The translations under genes were made by a program, and so were the position numbers. A model generated the notes under the pieces. The model was not told where the DNA came from. It ran no database searches and saw only the letters and a program-made list of their open reading frames with translations. From the NCBI GenBank assembly GCA_950295325.1, contig OX485804.1:7376001-7440000 (forward strand): DNA of 64,000 nt. Reading direction: 5' to 3'. Source of the DNA: Polytrichum commune. Lineage: Eukaryota > Streptophyta > Polytrichopsida > Polytrichales > Polytrichaceae. Below, piece after piece: positions 9,371-21,245 of this stretch; the stretch's first letter is position 1, and every line of letters starts with the position of its first letter.

Positions 9371-12080
9371 ATATATCGAGGGAGAATGTATTGGCGCTAG
9401 AGTACATCATGTTCCAATTGCAACAAAGAGAGGCATTTTCATCTCCTTGTAGGCTCTGAACAATTGGGACACTCTCCATCCCTTGATTACATTTTTGTGT
9501 GCCACTAAGCCCTAATGTCCACCCAACTTTCAGATTTCCAAAGATAGTGCATGATAATCCAATAACACCAACAACAAATTATAAAAACAATTGGGAGGGT
9601 GGTGACTTATAGATGGATACTATGTTGTTGGAGTCACTGCCTTTTCATATCTAAGATTTGGAGTGATCATTAACATTGTCTCCTAGAAGGATAACTTTTA
9701 CTATGTAACAATTGGTGACATCCCAAAACGTACATGCTTGGACTTCATCAAATTGTCTTCCATGGCTTTGGGAAAGAAAGAAAATGGGTGTATTGCAAAC
9801 ACATGTACTCTGAGTTCATATATCTATCAAAGGTGGCAACTTCAAATTCTTTCATAACGCCCCACTTCTCACCCAATTATGCATCCGCTTTGCACAATAG
9901 ACATTCAAACGGATGAAGTGGATAATGGGTATGGGATTAGTATGGTGTTGATTTTGGATGGGGTGTTGGTTATAGCCAAAGCCCAACACAACACATAGGT
10001 TACCTTTGCTAAGGTTGAGGCAATTGTAACTAATAAAATAAGAGAGTTTGCATTTGTTTAGGATTTAGTGTCACTTTGCCTCCACGTCGGGACTTGGGAC
10101 TTGGGCCCCCGTGTGAACGAGCCCTTAGAGCTCCTCATAAACGGGAAATCCCGTAATTGAAGGAGATTTATGCTTGTCCAATACTTGGTCCCACAGAAGG
10201 CAACCAAGGAGTTGAGTAATGTTACGTAAAGTTGTGCATTTTAAAACGAAGAGGAGAGGCTCGTGGGGGGTGAGTGGGACTACCTAATCTTGTCTTCTTC
10301 TATGTTTGAACAAACATTCTTATATGAAAAATGACTTGCGTGTACCTTCCGAAGAGTCCATTCATAACAAAAGTTGGTTCCTCATGAATTACTGGCTTTG
10401 GTAAACATTGTTTTTCTCACACATGATCTTATTTGTAGCATTAGATTGTTCGAGTTTCTACATTCAAGAAAAAAACTTAGAAGATGAACCTTCTTGCAAT
10501 CCATTCTACATGGAGGGCCGGTGCAACATGCATGTGGGCAATGAATGGAAAGAATCGACATGTAGTTACATACAAACCGGTTGAGTTTGAGAAATAAACT
10601 TTTGAAGTTCAAGACTTTCAAGAGACTTTCCGACCCTTCGAGGGGACTTTATGGAATATATTTGAGATCAATGAAGGAAAACCGGAAGATTTTAACATGT
10701 GACTGGTTGGGCTTCGAAACACCACTAAGATCTCGATCGATTATGCATGCCCAAGAACCTCCCTGGACACTGGATGCGGGACATGAGGATACGTTAATTG
10801 AAGGAAAGCTTCTATATTGATTGAGACTTAACTAGATAAGTGGGGACTTGGTTGGAATTACTACTGGAAGATGTAGTGTTTTGAAACTAAGTGTTGAGAT
10901 ACACTCAAAACTTACCGCTACGTTGTTTATGGTATTTAGTATCATATTATATTCAAGATTACGCAACATTATAACTTCGTATGATAGGTTTCATTGTGTA
11001 TCTACAAAGATTATATAGGTTGTATGGACATAATATAACAAAAATGACCTTAACTTGGTAAAATGTACCTTCTTAGTAAAAACTTGTGATATTGTGTAAC
11101 TGCAAATAGTAAGTGACACCAAATAACATCAACAATGTAGCCTAATAGTATTCAACCGCATCATAAACTTTTGGGGGTAAGGGTTCACAACACATAAGGT
11201 AGAAGCGCCTAATTCTAACACCAACTTTTCTCCAAGGTGAACAATTACATACTTCAAAAAGACCACTAATTGTATTATTCTAAGGACTACAAACACAACT
11301 CATTGGTTATTGAAAACAACATGTCAATGATCACCACTCTCCATTTTGAAGGGGCATGCGTCAGTTGGAAGGTCAAGTGAGGTTCATGGATCAACGTAGC
11401 ACAATTAACATCGAGAATAGCAAAATTAGAGTTCTTTCGGAATTGTCTTCACATGAGCTTTATTCTCAAGAAGAGATTCAAAATGCCATTAACAATCTTT
11501 AATGTAAAATAAAAACCCTATTGCATTTTTATTTTCTTTCAATATATTTTTATTGAATGATATAGTGACCAAGCTCATGTCCAGCGCGGACCATCACTAG
11601 TCATACAAACAAGCAAACATGGAGCATTCCATTTGAAACAGAAGGTGTAAAGACCAAACAAGTTGCAATGATCTAAAAGCATACATACATACATTTACCA
11701 TGCATAAGTAGACCCACCCTTATCTTCATAGACAAAATAAATGCCAATCATGCGGAGTCAAATACTTCTATGTAAGGTGATATTGCACTAGGGTCAGTTG
11801 TCATTCATGTCGCTAGAAGTAGGTTCAAATCTTGCATGCAATAAAACATTGCCTATTCTATCTCCTCCGATAGCAAACTTTATATTTTTACACCTTCAAT
11901 CATATGGAGTTCAAACTAGTATATACTCGGGAAGATGATATGATATGCAAGTTCTATATCTCGCAACATTTGTTGTTCAAATTTTCTTTGAGACTCACAC
12001 ATGCGGGCTATATAAATATGCACTCATGATTTTACTATGCAATTAATCTTAAGGGTAGAAATAACCCAAATAAATTAAAA
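9371..12080. other. Non-coding stretch, no gene seen
   Basis: Frames at 9734-9916, 10382-10621 and 10581-10820 show no recognisable motif. The segment 10920-11160 contains words such as 'tatttagtatcatatta' and 'gacaccaaataacatcaac' that resemble MITE-type debris. A B-box-like 'aggttcaaatct' at about 11832 has no convincing partner box. Confidence 0.45.
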
Positions 12081-12087
12081 CCATGTC

Positions 12088-12222
12088 ACGTGGCATGGTG
12101 TCGAACACCAAGCCACGTCTTGATTAGTTAGTTTTTAGGCTAATTAATCTTGTTGCTTAGTTTATAAACTAAGCATTATGTTAGTACAACCCTTGGGTAG
12201 TTACCCGAGTTAAAAGGGTTGT
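12088..12222. repeat. Four consecutive hairpins
   Basis: In order: (1) 12088-12118, 14 bp arms with one mismatch and a 3 nt loop, starting 'acgtggcatggtgt'; (2) 12122-12149, arms 'gattagttag'/'ctaattaatc'; (3) 12154-12175, a perfect 22 bp palindrome centred on 'tttataaa'; (4) 12186-12222, outer arms 'acaaccctt'/'aagggttgt' with an inner 'gggta'/'taccc' stem. They sit end to end with only a few bases between them. No open frame crosses the tract. Confidence 0.85.
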
Positions 12223-12316
12223 TTAAGAGTTATTTTTGCCTTATGAGACCTTACCACCATTAGAAGGATTTTATCCCCTTGCCGTGGGACCCATTTAGGG
12301 TCGGGCTTGGAGAGAT

Positions 12317-12782
12317 CAAGGGCCAGTGGCTCCCTTGGCTTGGCATTCTTACATATGATATTCAGATATCATATTCGGATAAAGGGCTTCAAGAAAATTC
12401 TATAGTCATTTAAAACACATGAATTCGACATCATATGAGTTACATATGATTTTTGAAAGTTGGATCAAAATTTTCAAATTTTAATTGAAGGTGATAGAGA
12501 AATATCCACTTGTTGAAATTGGTGTGTTCACACTAAACTATTTCATATTCTAAAAATCTTCATTTTTGGAAGATTTCAAAAATCTTCAATTTCATAGATT
12601 TTGAGATCTACGAGATTGAAGATTCTAAAACCTACATAATGAAAGATTTTTGAAATTATCATATCCGAATGTCTTATTTGATTAAAATCACAAAATCACA
12701 AAATTAGTTGAATCTATTTAGATTCAACACCTACTTCAAAGAACTAATTTTGCATTCAAGATCTTGAGTGTTGGCTCAAGAT
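12317..12782. repeat. Further hairpins continuing the 12.1 kb palindrome tract
   Basis: Additional perfect or near-perfect stems: 12317-12337 ('caaggg'/'cccttg' with an inner 'gcca'/'tggc'), 12353-12374 ('atatgatat'/'atatcatat'), 12554-12576 ('aaatcttc'/'gaagattt'), 12707-12728 ('gttgaatcta'/'tagattcaac', 2 nt loop) nested in 12699-12752 ('caaaattagtt'/'aactaattttg'), and 12761-12782 ('atcttgag'/'ctcaagat'). In an AT-rich background some short stems are expected by chance; the 10-11 bp nested pair is less so. Confidence 0.7.
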
Positions 12783-12799
12783 TCATAAAGAATGTAAGA

Positions 12800-14560
12800 A
12801 TCAACTAGTTTGTAACATTTATTTATGCTTATATATAAAATGATACAACGAAACCTCTAAATGGAAGAAAGAAAAGGCTAAAAACCCAAAAATGAGGTGG
12901 CTTTGTACATGGCCTACAAGTCTTGTTGCAATAACTTTATCAAGTTATTCATGTCTTCGTCCGGTGATCCTTGACATCAACCAAGGATGTGGAAAAATGT
13001 TGAGCTTTCACTCTTTGCCGTGACAATTGAAGCAATTACATTAGTTTATTACACCTGGCTAATAGACAGGGGAGTCTTTCTTAGCTAAAGGGTGCAATGG
13101 AGAGTGTGTTAATAACACACTTGTTGTTGTTTTATTGCATGTGTTCTGTTATGTTTTTCGCACGATGTGTTATATCTAATGATGTGTATATATACAACAT
13201 CCCATTAGGGTTTCATTTATGACCAAAAACATTTCTAGTCTGTTAAATTCGTATGGCTTAGCAGCTCGTCAAACTTTCTCCATGTTTCAAAAAAAAAACT
13301 TAAGTTCTAATTTTCAACAACTAAATTAAAAATCTCTTGAGATAAAGAAAGAGAGTCATAAAGAGAGAGATTTCACGTGTACATTACTGCCATGTTTCAG
13401 TGATGGATTCTATCATCACAGACTGACCTTAAAGCTACTCTCCATGAGGTGGAGTGAAAGTGTGATTACTAGGTTTTGTTGATGGTATTGAAGGTGGAGC
13501 ATTAGATTGTTCGGAGTCATAAAAATGTAATACTAGAAGGTATAGGAGGTACAACATTAGATTGCTTGTAGTCAATAAAAATGTAATGAAAGAGGCATGA
13601 GAGACAATAAGGTTAGAATAAGACCACAACGATGGTCCGAGAGGGATAAGATTATTCCATATTATTTGTATGAACCAAGAAAAAGAAGGAAAGCAATAAT
13701 AGCAAAGCAAGGAGAACAGGAAACCATCTCACTTCAAGCATTATTCACATGCCTTTGTGTATGTGTAATATGCTTGTGCAATCTCATCTATAATCCTATT
13801 GACTTCCAGTAGATGGTAATTAGTTTTTGCAGTTATTGTCTTGCTTTCCAACGTTTTAATTATTCTAGAAGATGTTGAAGAGGGAGCATGTCATTGTTGT
13901 GTGTAGTTGATGTTGCATTTGGTTAATTGCCAAAAGGGAGCACACAAACTTACATGGCTAGTTAAGCAATGGAAAGCTCTAGAGAAAACTAAAGAACCAT
14001 AGGTAATGACACTAACTACCATAATCAATGTACGAAAACAAACAAACAAACAAACACATAGTGTTGAGATTCCCCCACATAGTGTTTTTGGTTCTATGAA
14101 CATTTTGGTTGAAGCAACTCTTGAAACACATTTAGGAGACATACCATAGCTCAACACATTTGATATTGAATTGGGTGAACTTCTAAATTTCAATTTCAAT
14201 ACAAAAAAAAATTAAACCTCATTTTTCTAAAGAGAAGGTGAGAATCAAGTAGAATATCCCATTTATCAAGATGAAGGATTTGAAATAGATAAATTATTCA
14301 ACATCGGTTTTCTAACCTGCCCTTTGACAATAGTGGCGAACAATATTTATTCTTGTAATGTAATGTTAAGTACGAAGCTTCACAATGAAATAATGTTGTA
14401 AGTACAATGTACTGACCGCAGACAAAAATTCTTGGATTCCGGGCACTATTAAAGACCATGAAAATGAGCTCTTCGTGTCCCACATGGAGTCTTTAATTAT
14501 GTCCTCATTTGAAACTAAATTATGTAAGATGTGCTTGTTTTACAATTACCTCCGATAGCA
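12800..14560. other. Non-coding stretch with a two-copy tandem
   Basis: No domain recognised. At 13489-13590 a roughly 60 bp unit is duplicated ('ttagattgttcggagtcata' and 'ttagattgcttgtagtcaat', each followed by 'aaaaatgtaat'). The frames at 13435-13812 and 13891-14199 overlap this simple sequence and look accidental. Confidence 0.45.
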
Positions 14561-14576
14561 TCTTGCACATGGAGTG

Positions 14577-14809
14577 AGGGAATTACTGCATACAAGCGTA
14601 CCTCTCATCCATCCAACATAAAAACTCGACCTCCTATAGGTTTATTCCCGAGTCATCCAAAGTGATCTCATGTATCCTAATTCAGGGTTTTTAAGACTAA
14701 TTTCAATGTCAAATCACCTTAAATAATAACATGATGTGGTCTACATCCTAATTCATGCTTAATTTTCATGTTAGATGAATGAGAGGTGTATTCATACATG
14801 ATAATTCCT
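14577..14809. mobile_element. MITE family E, copy 1
   Basis: Imperfect inverted ends of about 47 bp: the left 'ggaattactgcatacaagcg' running into 'cctctcatccatccaacat' is mirrored by 'atgttagatgaatgagaggt' running into 'ttcatacatgataattcc'. The interior is about 140 bp and non-coding. Similar elements lie at 52786-53010 and 57161-57421, and a degraded one at 49138-49320. Confidence 0.75.
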
Positions 14810-17215
14810 TCTGTCAATTGCACATCCGGAAAGTCAAGCAAAATCCCAGTAGAAAGTCATGACTCATACACGAGGATGAGAAACCACTAGAGTTGCCACA
14901 AATCATAAGCTACAATTTGTGACTTTGAAGGATTTTTTTATTTTTTTATTTTTTTTGGGTCTCATTGTGTTTGGAGAGTCATCAAACATTTGAAAACGTT
15001 CAATGATCGTGTAGAACTTCATGATCGGTCATCGAACGTTCTTAGTCATTTGATGTCAAGGTGCACGAAAAGGTGGCTTTCCCAACTTGTTGATCCTTGA
15101 TGTTCATTGCGTGTGAGTTGGCTATAACTTAGCCATGCGACCAATTTTGTTTGTTCAGTGAACTCAAGGTGTGTTTAGACCGGTTACCATTGATCATGAC
15201 CACCACTTTTCAATCCCTTCATTGGTTGAAAATTGAGTGGTGGTCCCACTTTGTTGTACACAAGGTCATCAAAAATGACAGCGACTATGTCAAAGAACGA
15301 ATGAGAGAGTGACATGGAATCCTACATGTCCAAAAATGATTAATGTTTGGTGGTTACCTGGATTTTGGGGCGAGAAAACTACATAATTAGTCTTAGCAGA
15401 AGATGAACTTGACCATGTAAGAGGAAACAACTAAACAAATGTTGACTTAATTTTGATAAATATTCTTTTCAAAACAAGTATTGGATTTAATTAGTTCTTG
15501 TTTTAATTTTCATCGTCACCACAACGTCCCAGTCTAAGTCCGCTTTAAACCATGTCTCGCGACCAGAGACTCTACAAGAAGTAATTTAGATTTCTCTTGG
15601 TCATGAACTTCGGACCGCCACCACGACTAGTAGAAAACCTAATTCATTTTGCACATGGCCCTTGGTCATGAAGGTGAAACAACCCTTGTGTGAACATTCC
15701 ACAATTTTCTGGAATGGTATGATACACTAACAAAGATTTAAAGCAAAGATTTCATATTTCCATTTGACATTATGGGAGGCCTGAAAATGGTTAACTTATT
15801 AGTGCAAATGTGTTGATATTGATCCATGTAACCCAAGGAGTTGTATTGTTGTGTCTTAAAATAACATTATAAGTAAGAAATACATAGAATGGTGAAAACA
15901 AGTTAATTCATCCAGATTGAGTGTCTTCAAATTTGTCCAATATATTTTAGACATGGAGTAGAAGAAATGATGAGGAATGCAAGTTGTTACATAAGTTTAT
16001 TCCATGTAAATAATTAGTTACATTTTTTCAAAGAGGCAAGTAAGTTGAATTCCCTACTTGTAGAATAGAGTCTCCCTAATTGAGCAAAATATCTTGTTTT
16101 ACGTACAAATGCATACAAAACAGTTAACTCAATGATACCCAAAAGTGATAGTAAGTGGTGTGAACATATAACTCTAATCTGTGATCTTGGTTCAAGTACT
16201 ATGGATGGTGTCTCTTCACTAAGGACACAAAAGCACCAACATAGTCAATCTTCTATTTTCTTCATCCAAATAGAATCTATAATACTGCAACGGCATGTAC
16301 ACTCGTCCATTGGGTTGCAAGCTTAATGAGACATGTGGGAGACCATGTCTAGGGCATCCCAAGTAATATCTTGCATGGCCATATGGGCTCAACTTTAAGT
16401 TCCCCACTAACAAGCTTATGACACCCCTCCCCCCTTTGGACCAATGAAGTTCACAATGGACCGTAATAGTGAAGATTAGAATTGATAAAGAAGGAATGAA
16501 GGAGTGAAGGAGTAAAAGACCTAGATTGTTATTATAATCCTTGATCCAAGGTGACATTAATCCTTATAGACACTTGCTCGATCTTCCCAATGACCTAGTT
16601 CCCTGGGTTGTATTTGTTTTAGTATTTAAGTAACAACAAAAAACTAACTACACGTATCGAGTTGAATTATTCTTTTTTCATTGTTCTTATAGTCACCAGC
16701 TGGTATGAATGATTTGAAATCCTTGAGAGGTAGAACACCACAATGATGAATCAATTGAAACTTATAGATGATATTGGTCTTTACACGGTTACTCTTAGTG
16801 GACTTAGGAAAAAATCAACAAGAAGATTAATGAGAACGATAAAATGAAGAAGAAGAAGAAGAAGAAAAACAACAAAACAACCTATAAGAAACAAGTAGGT
16901 AATGAATACATGTGTACATCATCCAATGTTTCAAGAAGAGAAGGACTCCAATATTTGTAGATGCATTCAACCATATGCAATCGACTACATAATGTCATTC
17001 TAGGACATCTGCATGAAAGCACTCTATGTGGCATCTTCATGCAATCGCTTGATGATTTCTTTTTCCAAATAAAAATAATTTATTTTGTAAAATAGCATAA
17101 TCATCATCAACATTCAATTTCTAAACAAAAGAATCACTAGTTACATGCCAATGAACACTCCAAGTAGCTTCTAACTAAGCATTCATTTCAAACTCATCAC
17201 ATCTTGTATCATACA
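14810..17215. other. Non-coding stretch, no gene seen
   Basis: No recognisable protein. A (GAA)n microsatellite lies near 16846-16866. A 'ttaactcaatgat' A-box-like word (16123) and a 'ggttcaagtacta' B-box-like word (16189) are about 66 bp apart, too far for a normal tRNA. The minus-strand frame 16219-16557 (112 codons) has no recognisable motif. Confidence 0.45.
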
Positions 17216-17231
17216 TTAATACATAGAGAAC
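17216..17231. repeat. Target-site duplication, left copy (16 bp)
   Basis: The sequence 'ttaatacatagagaac' is repeated exactly at 21390-21405. The two copies bracket the non-LTR retrotransposon, as expected after target-primed reverse transcription. All 16 bases match, which points to a relatively recent insertion. Confidence 0.97.
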
Positions 17232-17232
17232 C

Positions 17233-17688
17233 ACACCTCCCATCAAAATTAACCGAGGTACCATACAAGGTGACACCCTTAGCCCATATTTATTCATAAT
17301 CTTTTTAGAACCACTCTTAAGATGGCTAGAGAAGGGCAATATGGGCTACCACTTTAGCACGTCCCCATCTACATGCACCACATCGGCATATGCCGACGAC
17401 CTAGCCATTATTACCGACAAAATTCAACATATTCAACCTCAAATAACTAAGCTCCAAAAATTCGCCGAATGGGCGCACATGGATCATAACTTATCAAAAT
17501 GCGCCATCACCGGATGCCCTAACAAGTCCAAACTCAAACCTAATACCTTTAAAGCGTTCATCCAATCCCAAAACATTATGTATAAATCCAAAAACTTTCC
17601 AACCCTTACACAAAATGAGCCATACACATACCTAGGCATCCAACTAGTGCCATCCCTAAAATGGAACTCCAAAAAGAACTCACCTTAA
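17233..17688 (+). pseudogene. Reverse transcriptase fragment (palm, catalytic YADD)
   Basis: The frame is open from the truncation point at 17233. Residues 8-19 read NRGTIQGDTLSP, matching the R-G-x-x-Q-G-D-x-x-S-P block of retroelement reverse transcriptases, and YADD (17389-17400) is the metal-binding catalytic motif. YLGIQL near 17623 matches the block that follows the palm. The upstream fingers and the first catalytic aspartate are lost with the 5' truncation. This frame ends at TAA 17686-17688 because of a one-base frameshift; the true continuation is in the frame that starts around 17661. The ATG at 17341 is internal and not a real start. Role in the intact element: copying the element RNA into DNA at the cleaved target. 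Confidence 0.9.
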
Positions 17689-18920
17689 ATAAAGCCAAAC
17701 AACAAGGCAAACTACTCGCCGCCTCCCCGGCAAGCTTAAAACAAAAAATCAAAATCCTTAATACCGTCATAAAACCTCGGATTGCCTACGCATACTATGC
17801 AGTCCCCTTTTCAAAGCCCGATATTAAAAAACTTGATAAAATAATCAGTAAAATAACAAAAGAAACTTGCAACATACCAAAAAGTACAGCCAATATCCTC
17901 ACACACCTACCCCACGAAAACTTCGGCATAAATATGACCTCACTACTCCCAGACTACATTCATTGTATAGGTCAGCAACTACTACAAGCCCTCAACGATC
18001 CAGGGCAACTAGGTACCATCTATCAAGGCCTAACCAAATACATATCCGCTAAATACGGAGGTTCCCTACACCTACCTAAACTAAAACAACAAGCATGCTC
18101 TAGATCCCCTATAGCACGGACACTATTCCTACTCAAAAGAGAATATGAAATAAATGTAACCACCAAAAACAAAACCTTCCCAGTCAAAAAAACCCCACTA
18201 GAAATAGCATGGAGAACCAACCCCATATACAACACCCTCTCGGACCACTCTAAAATACAATCCCAAAAATACCTAGACAAACTCTATACATATGGCATAA
18301 CCACTCTATCACAAATCTTAAACAAAACTAGTACATCCATCCTTACCCCCGAAGAATTCCGCATCACATACAAAAACGCACCCAAAACCATTAAGGCGGC
18401 ACTACAACAAGCACAACTATCATTCCCTCAACCACAACAACCCGCACCCCAAACAACACCCCAAACAACACAACATCCGACACAAACCACCGACCCCAAC
18501 CTAAACCCAATACTTGGGAACGCCATACATAAAATCATAAAAGAAAAAACTACCACAAGAAAGGACAAATGGGGAGCACAAGCCATCAAAACAACATACT
18601 TATGCCAATGGCAAACCACGAACAACACCACACAACAATGGCACACAGAAGAAGAATTACTCCACCAGGACAACATATTCTTAAACCATAACCTATTAAC
18701 CATCACACAATACCACACCGCAACCACAACACAAAACACCACTAACACATATGCCAATTACCTTACCAATACCCAAACAAAAGACACTAAGTTTATACAT
18801 CCACCACTAACAATCACCAACCTCACACTAAACATCCATGAATGTAACCCCGACAAAGATATCATAACCAACAAACCGTCCATAACAACACACGCATTAG
18901 GAGCAAATGTATATGACTAA
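17661..18920 (+). pseudogene. Reverse transcriptase thumb and linker region, ends at internal stop
   Basis: The reading continues from the frameshift with KQQGKLLAASPASLKQKIKI and an alpha-helical, Lys-rich thumb-like segment, followed by about 230 residues without recognisable domains. A low-complexity P/Q/T stretch (18424-18495) looks like a flexible linker. The frame is closed by TAA at 18918-18920, but the same frame is open again immediately after it through to 21245. The stop is therefore most simply a single nonsense change within one long polyprotein. Codons are strongly biased to A or C in third position, unlike the other relic ORFs nearby. The start at 17661 only marks the frameshift and is not an initiation site. 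Confidence 0.85.
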
Positions 18921-21245
18921 AAAGGAAACTACATAGCCATCCTTACCCTCGAAAGGTTACATTGGCTATGGAACCAATTCTCTCATAACACCCTTCAACA
19001 CCTCACTAACTTCCTACAACCACCACCACAAGATTTTGAAACAGAAATCCTATGGCTCCTACAAAGATACATAACTATACTCCCCAGGAAAAAACCAAAA
19101 ACTATCCAACCAAACAACCTACACCAAACACTACCCCCCGAAATCACCAAAACACTCATAGAATCCTTCCAAATCACACACTTATACTATTCATCCCCCC
19201 TCACTTGCCCTACCCAACTCACCCAATATAATTCCCCACACACTCGAGACATACTATTTGGATCAATAGGCAAAGCAAACTCGGCCAAATGGACAAGGCA
19301 TGGACTAGCCTTCCCCACGGACCACAATACAACCCTCGAAGCCCTCCACTGGGCTAGAATGGCCGCTAAAGAGGATGCACAAACAATCACTATCCTAATA
19401 ATAAACCACAAGGATTGGACACCACAACAAATACCACTCACAAACCCGGACATACACATCCTAGCCACAATCCCACCACATACTATAACATACAACCCCA
19501 CGCCAGAATGGCCAAAATACTACCAATACACCGAACCATCCCTTACATCAATCATATGCGTACACAACCAAGGAACCATACTAAATAACACCCAAATACC
19601 AACCGCATTACAAAGAATACTCAAAAACACTACACATACACACATAGACATCCACCCCATTAAACCCACACCCACACATTACAACGTTAAATTCTCTAAC
19701 GCATGGAAAAATGCCCCTAAAACCACCCCCCTCCAAACCATAAACACCCACATAATACCCCTACCAAGCACATTCACAAACACATACCCCCTTAAATTCC
19801 ACCCACAACAGTGCACATATACGGATGGATCATTCATCCCCCCGACCAAAAACTCCGAAGGCCAAATAGAAGGAAACACTGCAGGATCGGGAGTATATAG
19901 CCCTAACAACAACACAAAAATTTCGGAAAGATTACCAGGCTACCAAAACATACTTAGAGCCGAACTCAATGCAATTCTCATTGCTGTTAAAAATATACAA
20001 CTCACTAAAATAGACACACACATATTTACAGATAGCCTTAACAGCATATATCTAATTAACAACCACATCCACCGCCCAACATCACAACACCACCACCCAG
20101 ACAAACTACTCATAGCAGCAATCGTACGACATATATACTGGACCCCACACAAAATACACATACATAAAGTACGGGCTCATACATGCATCACCGGAAATGA
20201 AATAGCAGATGCACTAGCAAACGAAGGAACTACCAAAGAAAAACCGAATACCACCCCACGTATACACACTGCCCACTCGACCCCATACTGGTTAGCAGGC
20301 TGCCCAACAGCCACACACGACGGAGCCATCCGTAACTTACGTACATTCATAACCAAAGAACACGAAACAAATGAAGCAGACCTAGCCAAACATAAATTCC
20401 CATACGTAGACAAATGGCTATCCAATACCCAAATAAACCAAAAACTCTCCAACCATTTTTGGCAAGACGAGAAAATCCCGGATACCCAAATCACCCAAAC
20501 ACTCAAATTCAGATACGCCCAATATATGGGTAACCACAGGAAAAACATATTTTGGCCTATCACACACCCAAACCCCAATTGCACGCTATGCCATAAAAAT
20601 GAACGTGACACATGGCCTCACCTACTATCCACATGTGAGCACCCATTCCTTAAAGGACTTAGAATTGCACGACACAACAAAGCAGTACATCTCATCGCCC
20701 AAACATTACAAGCCAACAAAAATACCAGATTCTTTACACTAACAAACGCAGGTCACTTTAATAACCAACCACAAGAACAAACAGTACCGGAATGGCTGCT
20801 CCAATGCACTTGCCACCCAAACCCATGCCAATGCCTCGCCAAACTAAGACCAGACATCCTATGCATACTCGGAGCACCAAAACAAATACAACCACCTATA
20901 TCACCCTCTCCCGAACATAAGATCCAATTCATTGAATTCACATACTGCCATGATAGATTCCCAGAACAAGCCATCACACACAAACATGCCAAATATGACC
21001 CACTAAATCACATCATCCAAAACAACGGTTGGAAAACCAACCCCCTCATAACCATCACGGCAGGAGTAAGAGGAGCCATACATGAACACTCCATTGAAAA
21101 TCTCACAAAAATAAGCATCCCAAAATCAAACATCAAAAAATTGATGAAAGACATACACCAAAACGCCATCAAATACCTTACCTACTTAGTACTAAATAAA
21201 AGAAAACTAGACAACAAACAAAAACCCGTACCCCCTCCTAATTAA
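18921..21245 (+). pseudogene. Unassigned region, RNase H, zinc knuckle and putative endonuclease
   Basis: Open from 18921 to TAA at 21243-21245 (775 codons; the first ATG is at 19359). An unassigned region comes first, with conserved-looking blocks LFGSIGKANSAKWTRHGLA, LEALHWARMAAKED and EPSLTSIICVHN. RNase H type I follows: YTDGS (about 19815-19830), RAELNAI (about 19957), FTDSLNSIYL (about 20024) and GNEIADALAN (about 20192), giving the four acidic catalytic positions. Next is a knuckle, CTLC...H...C (20580-20637). Last comes a Cys cluster CTCHPNPCQC (20806-20835), then RPDIL (about 20848) and IEFTYCHDRF (about 20932), which together suggest a PD-(D/E)xK restriction-like endonuclease, although the usual lysine is Thr here. 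RNase H would remove the RNA template; the endonuclease would nick the target. The last two assignments are inferences. Confidence 0.85.

Noticed and set aside
11785-11850. B-box-like 'aggttcaaatct' with a loose A-box-like word upstream
   Set aside because: The T stem does not pair and no target duplication is visible.
16123-16202. A-box-like and B-box-like words suggesting a tRNA or SINE
   Set aside because: The boxes are about 66 bp apart and the flanks do not form an acceptor or T stem.
16219-16557. 112-codon minus-strand frame
   Set aside because: No recognisable domain and no supporting context.
17484-20992. Several long minus-strand frames (up to 144 codons) inside the retrotransposon
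   Set aside because: They are shadows produced by the A+C-rich sense strand; the + frame carries all recognised motifs.
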